Numbered from the stretch's first letter, positions 28,475 through 35,857 are shown. The stretch is DNA of 64,000 nt from G963668185 sp965237445 (GCA_965237445.1 OZ250142.1:682001-746000), one strand, 5' to 3'. Made by a program: numbers and translations. The notes: a model not told the origin generated them from the letters alone.

Positions 28475-29065
28475 CTGGCACCTCTCAACGAGTTGGGACT
28501 GCCGGTAAACCAGTGCTCAAGTTTACGCCCGCGCCGTTGGGGCGGCAACAATGCGGCGGTTGGGGCAGCGGCTGCGCCTTCGGGCTCAGGCTCCCGGAGG
28601 CGGGGCTCCGATCGCCTCGGCAGCGCGAAGGCTTGTCCTGACCGACTGACGAACGCCTACGGCATGCTCATTCAGGGGTCCGGAAGTGTCCGCGACCTCA
28701 GCTAACAGTTTATGGCAAACGCGCCGATTCCGAAAAATGTGTTCCGTTTTGTTCCATTATGTTCCATTTCGTAGCTGGGAAGGGGGAGAGTTCAGGGCAC
28801 TTATGGAACACGAATGGAACCTGAATGGAACCCTTCCAGGGCCGAAATGGAACACGAATGGAACACGCGGCCGGGATATCGCTCCCGGAGCGATCGCCGG
28901 GCAGGCTACGTTGCAATTGGGAGCGCCTTCGAGCAAGACGGGACTGGCGGCGCGGTGCGCGGATGTAGCTCGTATTGTTGGCCATGCGTCTATATTAGCA
29001 CAGTCGTTCGCAGAGGGCAAGCAACGGGTCGAGGGCGGCCGGCAGGGCTCCAAATCGCCAGGAGA
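28475..29065. other. 591-bp intergenic region carrying repeat copy B
   Basis: Between the aminotransferase (minus) and MBL hydrolase (plus). The first 250 bp are very GC-rich with no ORF. The iteron element occupies 28723-28871. Beyond it is a short palindromic patch CGATCGCCGGG with GCTCCCGGAGC near 28880-28900. Frames that span the region only translate the repeat. Confidence 0.5.
28723..28871 (-). repeat. GGAAC/GTTCC iteron element, copy B (inverted relative to copy A)
   Basis: About 149 bp. Its reverse complement aligns with 16292-16438 from CGCGTGTTCCATTCGTG to CACATTTTTC. Both halves keep the iterated GTTCC/GGAAC cores, while the spacer in the middle differs more. It is flanked by different genes from copy A, so this is a dispersed element and not a gene duplication. 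The reverse orientation translates to repeats of EWN/NGT, an artefact of the iterons. Confidence 0.75.
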
Positions 29066-29842
29066 ATGGTAAGCTTTATCCAAATGGAGATCGTACAGGG
29101 AGTCCACAAGATACCCGGCTCTTTCTGGTCCGCTCTCTACCTGATTGAGAGCAGGGACTCGCTCGCCCTCGTCGATGCCGGTTCGCCCGGCGACGGAAGG
29201 AGAATCGAGGAGTACTTGCGGTCCATCGGCCGCGACATCAAGGACATCGAGTACATCCTGGTCACTCACAGTCACCCCGACCACACCGGGTCGGCATTCG
29301 CTCTTGCCGAGAAGTCAGGCGCCAGAGTCGCGGCGCACCGGCTGGACTCGAAAGTGCACCCGGACGGCGAAGTCTCTCTCAGCTACATGGGCGTGTTCAC
29401 GAGCGTGCGGCTTCCCATTCCCTACCTACGGTTCACGGAGGTGACCGACCTGGTCAGCGACGGCGATGTGCTCCCGATCGGGGACGGCGTCAGGGTGATT
29501 CACACGCCCGGCCACACACCTGGCAGCCTATGTTTCATGGACGGGGGCCGAAAGCTGCTGTTCTCGGGGGACACGCTCTTCAGCGATGGAGACCGCGTAA
29601 GCCGCTCCGTGCCATTCCCCGGCTACGATGGCGAGGCCTACCGCCACTCGCTCAACAGGCTGGCCAACGAGGAGTTCGATACGTTGTGCGGCGGCCACGG
29701 AAGACCGCTTGTGGGGGGAGCAACTCACGCTCTGAGGTCGTTACTCAAGACCAGCCCCGACCCTCCCACGTGGGGCACGTTCTTCAAGAGCATGCCAAGG
29801 CGCCTCTGGAGGGGATGGACTCCAAGAGGCGAGTTCGAGTAA
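29066..29842 (+). CDS. MBL-fold metallo-hydrolase
   Basis: 258 residues from ATG 29066; ATG 29084 is an equally possible start, and AGGAG at 29060-29064 fits the later one poorly and the earlier one too closely. Metal site THSHPDHTG (residues 67-73), then HTPGHTPGSLCF, FSGDTLF and a final GGHGRP His, a complete glyoxalase II-like set of ligands. The substrate could be a thioester, lactone or lipid. Convergent with the small hypothetical gene at 29860. Confidence 0.87.
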   Translation: MVSFIQMEIVQGVHKIPGSFWSALYLIESRDSLALVDAGSPGDGRRIEEYLRSIGRDIKDIEYILVTHSHPDHTGSAFALAEKSGARVAAHRLDSKVHPDGEVSLSYMGVFTSVRLPIPYLRFTEVTDLVSDGDVLPIGDGVRVIHTPGHTPGSLCFMDGGRKLLFSGDTLFSDGDRVSRSVPFPGYDGEAYRHSLNRLANEEFDTLCGGHGRPLVGGATHALRSLLKTSPDPPTWGTFFKSMPRRLWRGWTPRGEFE

Positions 29843-29859
29843 GCAGTGGACGACTCTAG

Positions 29860-30271
29860 CTACATGCGCACCCGCACGAGCCGCGCCAGCACTCGGACGG
29901 CAGCGTAGCCGACGGAAGCGCGCGCCGCAGACGGCAGTTCGAGCGGCTTCAGATCCCCGGCACTGTCGAGCCAGCTCTCATCGGAATGTTCCGGCGTCAT
30001 CCTCATGACCAGCTCGTACAGGTTGCCGTCCGGACAGACAACCACGCAGCCAACGTCCGGGTCGGCGGCGCCGGCCGCAGCCATGATCGCAGGAGCGTCC
30101 TCTATCTCGACAGCCTTCAACGTAGCGTGGCCCATGAAGGCCGGGAACGGCTCGATGTCCTACTTCACATTTCGCGGCGCACATGCCCGCCAGGACCGCG
30201 TCCAGCTCATCGGACGCCCGGTCCATTACAGCGTCCGCCTCCGACATTGCCGCTGTGGGATCGGTGGCCAC
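29860..30271 (-). pseudogene. Small hypothetical protein, apparently frameshifted
   Basis: Two overlapping minus-strand frames look like one gene. The first (from ATG 30271) reads MSEADAVMDRASDELDAVLAG and then loses sense. The second (to 29860) reads DIEPFPAFMGHATLKAVEIE and AADPDVGCVVVCPDGNLYEL but is closed upstream by a stop near 30160. Skipping one base near 30155-30165 gives 136 residues. The family is not recognised. Alternatively the 91-residue frame 29860-30135 alone is the gene. Confidence 0.4.
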
Positions 30272-30369
30272 GTTGTCTCCTTTCGCAGGGCCTGTCGACG
30301 ATTTAAACCCGAGTCCGAAGAGCGCCTAGAAACACGATTTAAGGGGCTGTATCGCGCTTGTTTTTCAAA

Positions 30370-30396
30370 TTGACAGCTACGAATGCCTGCTATAAT
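30370..30396 (+). promoter_or_regulatory. Sigma-70-type promoter of the tRNA cluster
   Basis: TTGACA at 30370-30375 and TATAAT at 30391-30396, both perfect consensus boxes with a short 15-bp spacer. The first tRNA begins 24 bases after the -10 box, as expected for a stable-RNA promoter. Confidence 0.7.
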
Positions 30397-30419
30397 ATCC
30401 CAATAATGGCCAACTACGG

Positions 30420-30492
30420 GGCAACGTAGCTCAGGGGTTAGAGCGGGCGCTTCATAAGCGCTAGGTCGTAGGTTCAAATCCTACCGTTGCCA
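30420..30492 (+). tRNA. tRNA-Met (anticodon CAT)
   Basis: The acceptor GGCAACG pairs with CGTTGCC. The D arm is GCTC..GAGC, the anticodon loop TTCATAA, and the T arm GTAGG-TTCAAAT-CCTAC. CCA is encoded at 30493-30495. A CAT anticodon could also be a lysidine-modified tRNA-Ile; Met is the default. Confidence 0.9.
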
Positions 30493-30532
30493 CCATCCCG
30501 TGAAGGCAGCTCATTAACATCTCGCCTCGCCT

Positions 30533-30605
30533 GGGCGGTTAGCTCAGTGGTTAGAGCGCCTGCTTCACACGCAGGAGGCCCGAGGTTCGAGTCCTCGACC
30601 GCCCA
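30533..30605 (+). tRNA. tRNA-Val (anticodon CAC)
   Basis: The acceptor GGGCGGT pairs with ACCGCCC, the anticodon loop is TTCACAC, and the T arm is CGAGG-TTCGAGT-CCTCG. CCA is encoded at 30606-30608. Confidence 0.93.
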
Positions 30606-30674
30606 CCACGCGCGCATCCCGCGAGTGTGTGGTGTGGAAAGCGCCGCCGGACGAGGGCAGCAGTTGGCACATGT

Positions 30675-30757
30675 GCCGAAGTGGCGGAACGGTAGACGCG
30701 CTACGTTCAGGACGTAGTACCCGTACGGGTGTGTGGGTTCGACTCCCTCCTTCGGCA
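30675..30757 (+). tRNA. tRNA-Leu (anticodon CAG)
   Basis: A class II tRNA with a long variable arm (CCCGTACGGGT). The acceptor GCCGAAG pairs with CTTCGGC, the anticodon loop is TTCAGGA and the T loop TTCGACT. CCA is encoded at 30758-30760. Confidence 0.92.
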
Positions 30758-30801
30758 CCAGCCTGAACGGGCGCCATTCAGGCTAGAGTCCGGCATCTTG
30801 T

Positions 30802-30875
30802 GCGCTTGTAGCTCAGTTGGATAGAGCGCAGCCCTGCGAAGGCTGAGGTCGTGGGTTCAAGTCCCGCCAAGCGCG
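30802..30875 (+). tRNA. tRNA-Arg (anticodon GCG)
   Basis: The acceptor GCGCTTG pairs with CAAGCGC, the anticodon stem is CAGCC/GGCTG with loop CTGCGAA, and the T arm is GTGGG-TTCAAGT-CCCGC. It is the only member of the cluster without an encoded CCA. GCG is an uncommon Arg anticodon, since most bacteria use inosine-modified ACG for CGY. Confidence 0.85.
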
Positions 30876-30932
30876 CTTCCCACAACGCCGGCAAGATCGA
30901 TGAGACCGCTGACGGTCATTGGGCATTAGCGC

Positions 30933-31006
30933 GGGCGGTTAGCTCAGCTGGTTAGAGCGTCTGTCTTACACACAGAAGGTCAGAGGTTCGAGTCCTCTAT
31001 CGCCCA
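30933..31006 (+). tRNA. tRNA-Val (anticodon TAC)
   Basis: The acceptor GGGCGGT pairs with ATCGCCC (one G-T), the anticodon loop is CTTACAC, and the T arm is AGAGG-TTCGAGT-CCTCT. CCA is encoded at 31007-31009. It ends the cluster and borders the accessory island, where a degenerate copy of it lies at 31710-31756. Confidence 0.93.
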
Positions 31007-31230
31007 CCATCATTTGCGGCTATACACATCATGGATTCGAACTCTTCTGTGCTTGGTACGCATTCGACGTAGAGGTGTGCGGCGTAGCAGGGGACTAGCT
31101 GCATACTGGGCCTGACGTCTCTAGAATGGCTGACGCCACTCTCGTTGGATAATCCCATTCAGTTCAGCTCAGACGATTCGCAGTGGCGTTGTGTGTCTGA
31201 TGATGGATTGAACGAGCCAGGAGGAAGGAA

Positions 31231-31656
31231 TTGTCGCGAACGCTGGCGATCGAAGAGCAGATTCAGATGCCCGCCTCAGAGGTGTGGAAGGGGCTCACCG
31301 ACTGGGAGAATGCCAATAGGTGGATGCCCGGAGTCGAAGGGATGGCGGCCGATGGAGAGACAGCGGAAGGGACGAAACTTGTGTTCCGTGCGCGCGGCAA
31401 GGAGCGCGCGAGCACCATTGTCCACTGCGACGCGGGTAAGTCGATCGTGCTGCGTTCAGTGCAAGGCGGTGTGACGGCGGACTACAGGTACGAGCTCCAC
31501 GACATCGACGGTTGCTCCACCCGCGTTACGCTGGTGGCCGACTGTCATGTTACGGGCTTGTGGTGGCGGATGGTCTCACCCCTGCTCCGTATCGCCATCC
31601 GCGCCGCTGACGGCAAGCAGTTGAAGCATTTGAAGGCGATGATCGAGGGAGGCTGA
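31231..31656 (+). CDS. SRPBCC family (polyketide cyclase/START-like) protein
   Basis: 141 residues from TTG 31231, with GGAGGAAGGA just upstream as a good ribosome binding site. The fold family is suggested by the N-terminal EEQIQMPASEVWKGLTDWEN, the mid-region RWMPGVEGM and the C-terminal amphipathic helix (ADGKQLKHLKAMIEGG), typical of small ligand-binding SRPBCC proteins. The ligand is unknown. It stands alone between the tRNA cluster and the island. Confidence 0.82.
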   Translation: MSRTLAIEEQIQMPASEVWKGLTDWENANRWMPGVEGMAADGETAEGTKLVFRARGKERASTIVHCDAGKSIVLRSVQGGVTADYRYELHDIDGCSTRVTLVADCHVTGLWWRMVSPLLRIAIRAADGKQLKHLKAMIEGG

Positions 31657-31709
31657 GGGGGTGGGTGTGAGGCTAGCCAGGCGCGCTCCCCTCATCGCCG
31701 GCGGTTGGT

Positions 31710-31756
31710 TGGGGCGGTTGCCCTTTTACGGTAAGTCAGAGGTACGAGTCCTCTTT
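31710..31756 (+). tRNA. Degenerate tRNA-Val relic (internally deleted)
   Basis: Begins GGGCGGTT like tRNA-Val(TAC), lacks the D arm, keeps a TTTTAC patch at the anticodon, and then GTCAGAGG-TACGAG-TCCTCT, which matches the T-arm region of the intact gene (30980-30999) with one difference. It cannot fold as a tRNA. It looks like the mark left by integration or recombination at the tRNA cluster. Confidence 0.5.
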
Positions 31757-31927
31757 CACATGCAAGGCATTATCTGGGCCAACCTGGTGTTGACAGCCAA
31801 AATCCCTATTGCGCAATGTTGCAGCCTGCCGTCAACCTCGACGAAGGGCCCCTAGAAATAAGCGAGACCTGCAGTGAATTCGATTTCAACATGGTACGCC
31901 ATCGAACCAAGAGCCTGGAGAAGTCCC

Positions 31928-33136
31928 ATGTCACGATTGTTTGACGACAAGCCCAGAAGCTACACCAAACCCGCCCTCCGAGCTGAAACGGCGTATTCAT
32001 TCCTGGATCGCACTTCGAGGCCAGAGTTCGAACGAGTTCGAGACATGCTTGAACGGTGGGTGGAGCGGCTACCGGACAAGCAACAGCGAGATGTCGTCGG
32101 CAGAATGCGCCACAAGGGACTGGGTTCCCAACAAGACGAAACTCAATTCAACGCCGCCATGTTCGAGTTGTTTCTGTACGAGTTTCTGCTTGGCACCGGG
32201 GCAAGAGTCGTAGCAGCACCCATTATTGACGGGCTGACACCAGACTTTGCGGTGACTGAAAGGGTCACTGATGGTTCTCAGTTAAATTATGTGGTGGAGG
32301 CGAAAGACATCGACTTGGAGTTAGGCACCAAAATACGAGGAAATTGGAATGAGCTACGGGCACTTGACGCAATAGATGCGATTAAGTCCGGTGATTTTCG
32401 CCTGTACATCCGAGTGGAAGGGAGACTGGAATACTCTCTACGCGGAGATCACATGAGGGCACCTTTTGAGAAATTGCTGAAAGAGACAGAATACGATGAA
32501 CTTCTTTCGCAAGTGCAGCATGGGCTTCATTTTGAGCACTTCCCTAGCGCATCGTTTTCGTGGGATGGATGGAAGGTCATTGGCCATCTGACGCCAGTTT
32601 CACCTGAGTGGCGGGGAAAGACTGAGCGTTTCGTGGCTGGCACAGCTTGGGGAGCCGACAGCATAGACGACATTGGCAAGACGAAAAATAGCCTTTATGG
32701 CAAAGCGAAGCGCTACAAGAATGTGGAGAATCTAATCATCGCATTGCGTTGTGATATGTCAAATAACCGGCTAGATGAAGTGTTATTTGGCAGCCAGCAG
32801 TTCACTTTCAATTCCCGCAGAGATATTACTAACACCGCCCCACTTCCAGAGCCTTACAGTAGCCAAAGACTAAACGGGTTCTGGTTCAACTCAAGTGGGC
32901 CGATCTATCAGAATGTGATTGGCGTCGTGGCATTCTATGGAGTTCATCCTCATGCAGTTGATAGGTCAAGCGCAGTTTTCTATTCGAATCCGTACTTGGA
33001 AAAGCCAATGCCAGAATGGACCAAGTTGATCACACATGCGGAGTACGAGGACGGCAACGTAAGCGTTGTGGAAGGAGTAGCCCCGTGCTCTTATTTACGT
33101 GATTATGAAATCATAGGCAATCCATTTACCAAATGA
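31928..33136 (+). CDS. Uncharacterised protein with PD-(D/E)XK-like motif
   Basis: 402 residues from ATG 31928, preceded by GGAG at 7 bases; the frame is open 18 codons further. I do not recognise the family. A helix with Glu80 (AAMFELFLYEFL) is followed by GLTPDFAV (Asp106) and YVVEAKDID (Glu124, Lys126), the spacing of a PD-(D/E)XK nuclease core. Later segments are rich in W/F and Asn. Base composition and codon use are clearly more AT-rich than the neighbours, which suggests recent acquisition. It overlaps the truncated GNAT ORF by 4 bp (ATGA). A defence or repair nuclease is an inference only. Confidence 0.7.
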   Translation: MSRLFDDKPRSYTKPALRAETAYSFLDRTSRPEFERVRDMLERWVERLPDKQQRDVVGRMRHKGLGSQQDETQFNAAMFELFLYEFLLGTGARVVAAPIIDGLTPDFAVTERVTDGSQLNYVVEAKDIDLELGTKIRGNWNELRALDAIDAIKSGDFRLYIRVEGRLEYSLRGDHMRAPFEKLLKETEYDELLSQVQHGLHFEHFPSASFSWDGWKVIGHLTPVSPEWRGKTERFVAGTAWGADSIDDIGKTKNSLYGKAKRYKNVENLIIALRCDMSNNRLDEVLFGSQQFTFNSRRDITNTAPLPEPYSSQRLNGFWFNSSGPIYQNVIGVVAFYGVHPHAVDRSSAVFYSNPYLEKPMPEWTKLITHAEYEDGNVSVVEGVAPCSYLRDYEIIGNPFTK

Positions 33137-33300
33137 GCATCGAAGTCCGTCAGGAATCAGCGCTCGATCTTGAAGCCTACTCACAGGTACGTATGGAGCT
33201 TACGGTACGCTCGCGATTCCGCGTCGAGATAGTCGATGACGGTCTTGGGGGGAGTAGCATTGGGTGGTTGGAAGGCCTTTCCCAGAAACAGCCTACTTAA
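33133..33300 (+). pseudogene. Truncated GNAT gene (5' part duplicate of 34211-34777)
   Basis: A 55-codon frame whose first 41 or so codons match the start of the intact acetyltransferase at 34211 (MSI-VRQESALDLE-Y-QVRM-LTVRSRFRVE). By eye there are about 16 differences in 117 bases, most at third positions. After GLGG the similarity ends abruptly and the frame stops. The catalytic acetyl-CoA site is missing, so it is a fragment. Confidence 0.7.
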
Positions 33301-33385
33301 GCTTGGCCAGGCCAGTGCGGAAGGCATTACTATAGGCCATAATGTAAGGCAGATGGCCACTGTGTAAGGCTAGGGGGCACTTTCG

Positions 33386-33619
33386 ATGTTTGAATCCAGC
33401 ATAACCGTGAAGGGGCAGACCACGTTGCCCAAAGCTGTCAGGGACTCGCTGGCAGTGAAGGCGGGGGATAGGGTCCGCTATGTCATTGTGGACGAAGGGG
33501 TGCTGATAATGCCCGTGCGGCCCACCAGCCGGCTGTTCGGCAGCCTCAAGTATGACGGTCCACCGGTGAGCCTGGAAGACATGGACCGTGCCATCGCAGA
33601 GGGGGCAATCGAGGAATGA
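33386..33619 (+). CDS. AbrB/MazE-type antitoxin (swapped-hairpin domain)
   Basis: 77 residues. The N-terminal half SSITVKGQTTLPKAVRDSL and VKAGDRVRYVI is a typical AbrB-like DNA-binding hairpin; the C-terminal half would wrap the toxin. It overlaps the PIN gene by 4 bp (ATGA), the usual VapBC arrangement. A candidate operator, CATTA...TAATG (33325-33345 area) with TAAGGC repeats, lies upstream. Confidence 0.88.
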   Translation: MFESSITVKGQTTLPKAVRDSLAVKAGDRVRYVIVDEGVLIMPVRPTSRLFGSLKYDGPPVSLEDMDRAIAEGAIEE

Positions 33620-34032
33620 CCGCGCTCGACACCAATGTGATCGTGCGCTACCTGGTGGGCGACAACGCTGAACACGCCGAGGCGGCTCGCTGGTTGCTAG
33701 ACGGGCTGACGCCCGGCAATCCAGGGTTCATTTGCCGCGAGGTCGTCATAGAGGTCGCCTGGGTACTGGAACGAAGCTACCGCTTCACACGAACCCGAGT
33801 CGCAGAGGCATTGATGGAATTGACAGCATCGGACAGTCTAGTCGTCGAGAATTCTGATGACGTCGCCTCAGCTGCACATCGATATCGGCAGGGAGGCGCC
33901 GGGTTTTCGGACTTGATGATCCTCAAAGCGGCCGAACGGGCGGGAGCGACACCCCTTTACACATTCGACCGCAGGCTTGCCAGGATGCACGGATCGATCC
34001 TGGTGGAGAGTCCCGGAGGTAAATCGTCGTGA
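33616..34032 (+). CDS. PIN-domain ribonuclease toxin (VapC-like)
   Basis: 138 residues. The acidic triad is visible as ALDTNVIVRYL (Asp5), REVVIEVAWVLE (Glu) and GFSDLMILKAA with TFDRRLARM (Asp). These enzymes cut RNA, often tRNA, when freed from the antitoxin. It is coupled to the AbrB-type antitoxin upstream, and its stop overlaps the GTG of the VOC fragment (GTGA). Confidence 0.9.
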   Translation: MTALDTNVIVRYLVGDNAEHAEAARWLLDGLTPGNPGFICREVVIEVAWVLERSYRFTRTRVAEALMELTASDSLVVENSDDVASAAHRYRQGGAGFSDLMILKAAERAGATPLYTFDRRLARMHGSILVESPGGKSS

Positions 34033-34214
34033 AGCATATCGCCTTAGCGGATGCCCGAACGTGGTGGGAGCATGCCTCCACGGTCATTGAGGAAGGCGGC
34101 TATGAGCAGGCCCGGACCCGCGAGCCAGAAGAACAGGCTTATGGCGCGCTGGTCACCTTCGTCTGGGACCCGTCGGGCGTCCTTCTCCACTTTGCCCAGT
34201 TCCACGACCAATGA
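34029..34214 (+). CDS. VOC (glyoxalase-fold) family fragment, C-terminal half
   Basis: 61 residues. The ending ALVTFVWDPSGVLLHFAQF matches the metal-side strand of VOC/glyoxalase proteins (DP-G-L--), and the preceding WWEHAS..VIEEGGY resembles the family's helix. A full VOC domain needs about 115-130 residues, so the N-terminal half is missing. It starts with a GTG inside the vapC stop and overlaps the GNAT start by ATGA. It may be a remnant left by insertion of the toxin module. Confidence 0.5.
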   Translation: MKHIALADARTWWEHASTVIEEGGYEQARTREPEEQAYGALVTFVWDPSGVLLHFAQFHDQ

Positions 34215-34777
34215 GCATCGCAGTACGCCAGGAGTCAGCCCTTGATCTTGAGGGCTACGCACAGGTACGAATGGCGCTTACGGTACGCTCGCGATTCCGC
34301 GTCGAATTGGTCGATGGCGGTCTGGGGGGTTGGACCCTGAATGAGGAGCCCGTACATCCGCCATATGAGAAGGACTACGATGAGTTTTGGCCTCCAACGG
34401 GATGGGTCAAACACGACATATCCAACTGGGCGATCTTTGCCGCCTTCGATGGACAACGCCGTGTCGGTGGGGCGGCCGTCGCCTGGAACAGCCCCGGGCT
34501 CAACACGTTGGAAGGGAGAACGGACCTCGCGGTACTTTGGGATATCAGAGTCCGCAGAGGATATCGCCGGTCGGGAATTGGCTCCCAGTTGTTCGACAAG
34601 TGTGTCGAGTGGGCAAAGCAACGGGAGTGCCGTCGCCTCAAGATCGAGACTCAGGACGTCAACGTGCCTGCCTGCCGCTTCTACGCCGGCAAGGGAAGTG
34701 AGCTAAGAGGAATACACCACGATATGTACGCTGAGTGTCCCGGCGAAATCCAGCTCCTGTGGTACCTGGACCTGTAA
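34211..34777 (+). CDS. GNAT family N-acetyltransferase
   Basis: 188 residues. The acetyl-CoA motif is RRGYRRSGIGSQLFDKCVEW, followed by CRRLKIETQDVNVPACRFYAGKG, the GNAT C-terminal beta-bulge region. Complete length. The substrate is unknown; drug, sugar or protein amines are typical. It is the last gene of the overlap chain that begins with the first toxin pair, and its first 120 bases are duplicated at 33133. Confidence 0.88.
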   Translation: MSIAVRQESALDLEGYAQVRMALTVRSRFRVELVDGGLGGWTLNEEPVHPPYEKDYDEFWPPTGWVKHDISNWAIFAAFDGQRRVGGAAVAWNSPGLNTLEGRTDLAVLWDIRVRRGYRRSGIGSQLFDKCVEWAKQRECRRLKIETQDVNVPACRFYAGKGSELRGIHHDMYAECPGEIQLLWYLDL

Positions 34778-34978
34778 TCTTCCGAAGTCGGCTATCGGCA
34801 GCAATCCAGGAATGTCTGAGCCACCTGCAGGCCGCCTCAGGGCGCATTCTCCCAATCGAACAATCCAAGCAGACTGGCTTCCATCAATGGCCTCAGTTCG
34901 AATTCTCGTGATTAAGTGGACCGGAGACGCTCGCAGGGCGCAAACGCAACAGCTCGACGCTCACAGCAGCAGTATGAT

Positions 34979-34999
34979 TGACTCATACTAGTTGAGTCA
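34979..34999. promoter_or_regulatory. Palindromic operator of the second toxin-antitoxin module
   Basis: A perfect 7-bp inverted repeat, TGACTCA and TGAGTCA, separated by TACTAGT, itself nearly palindromic. It ends 14 bases before the antitoxin ATG, the usual position for autoregulation by a ribbon-helix-helix antitoxin-toxin complex. Confidence 0.65.
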
Positions 35000-35013
35000 G
35001 CTAGACTGCTGTC

Positions 35014-35259
35014 ATGGCCAAACGACTTCAAGTACTCCTAGACGAAGAGGAATACCTAGAGATTCAGGGTGTCGCCCGCAGACAGCGATTGACCGTCGCG
35101 GAATGGGTCCGGCAGGCGTTGCGCAAGGCAAGGGATGACCATCCTGGAACTGTTGAAGTCAAACTGCGCGCCATCGCCGATGCCTCGCGGCTCCAGTTTC
35201 CGACAGCCGACATTGAGGACATGCTGAGGGAGATTGAAGCGGGGCAGTCTCCTCCATGA
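35014..35259 (+). CDS. Ribbon-helix-helix antitoxin (VapB-like)
   Basis: 81 residues. MAKRLQVLLDEEEYLEIQGVA followed by LTVAEWVRQALRKA is a ribbon-helix-helix (CopG/MetJ-like) DNA-binding domain. The C-terminal 35 residues would bind the toxin. It overlaps the PIN gene by 4 bp and is preceded by a clear palindrome. Confidence 0.87.
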   Translation: MAKRLQVLLDEEEYLEIQGVARRQRLTVAEWVRQALRKARDDHPGTVEVKLRAIADASRLQFPTADIEDMLREIEAGQSPP

Positions 35260-35651
35260 TCTTTGTCGACTCCAACATTCCTATGTACTTGGTCGGAGCC
35301 CCGCATCCAAACAAGGACCGTGCAGTTGTCCTCCTGACACAACTGGTGAGAGACGGTGAGCAGCTTGTAACCGACGTTGAGGTGTTCCAGGAGATACTCC
35401 ACAGATTCACGGCCATTCAGCGCCTTGATGCTATCGACGCCGCCTTTGCGAACCTGGAAGCGATTGCGGACGAAATCCTGACTTTCGGCATGTCAGAGAT
35501 ACGCAGCGCCAGAGCGCTCATCGACTCGATAGACGGCCTGTCCGCGCGGGATGCCTTGCATGTGGCAGTGATGCGGAAGGCTGGAACGAATCGCATTTTG
35601 AGCTTCGACAGCGGATTCGACGCCTGCCCAGGGTTCGACCGCCTGCGTTGA
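35256..35651 (+). CDS. PIN-domain ribonuclease toxin (VapC-like)
   Basis: 131 residues with IFVDSNIPMYLVG (Asp5), TDVEVFQEILHRF (Glu) and LSARDALHVAVM plus LSFDSGFD (Asp). It belongs to a different PIN subfamily from the toxin at 33616 and pairs with a different antitoxin type, so the two modules were acquired separately. It ends the accessory island. Confidence 0.9.
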   Translation: MIFVDSNIPMYLVGAPHPNKDRAVVLLTQLVRDGEQLVTDVEVFQEILHRFTAIQRLDAIDAAFANLEAIADEILTFGMSEIRSARALIDSIDGLSARDALHVAVMRKAGTNRILSFDSGFDACPGFDRLR

Positions 35652-35751
35652 GCGCCGTTTACAACCCAGCGCAGATGGTCTGGTGAGCCAGCAGGGCCAG
35701 TCCCTAGCCTGTTCCGGACTTGCACAATTGGGCGTACTCTGTAGCTAGTTG

Positions 35752-35760
35752 TGGTATAGT
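35752..35760 (+). promoter_or_regulatory. Extended -10 promoter candidate for the rpsB operon
   Basis: TGGTATAGT fits the extended -10 form TGnTATAAT, about 98 bases before the rpsB ATG. No good -35 box stands at 17 bp, as allowed for extended -10 promoters. Confidence 0.45.
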
Positions 35761-35857
35761 CACGCGTTGGCAGGTCTCATGGATCGCAAGCGCCAGAGAC
35801 CAAGAATCGGTTGCCAATCGACATGTTCAAGACTGGATTGAGGAGAAGACCGAAGGA

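Noticed and set aside
28686..29072. ORF with EWNLNGT-type repeats and the 28757-29284 minus ORF
   Set aside because: Translations of repeat copy B and of the MBL gene's 5' end; no independent support.
30226..30477. Minus-strand ORF with MNLRPSAYEAPALTPELR
   Set aside because: The typical false ORF from reading a tRNA gene (tRNA-Met) on the other strand.
30474..30758. Minus-strand ORF with VEDSNLGPPACEAGALT
   Set aside because: Also an antisense translation of tRNA-Val and tRNA-Leu; a known annotation artefact.
31007..31230. Possible additional tRNA or small RNA after tRNA-Val
   Set aside because: No cloverleaf can be drawn; only the leader of the SRPBCC gene is supported.
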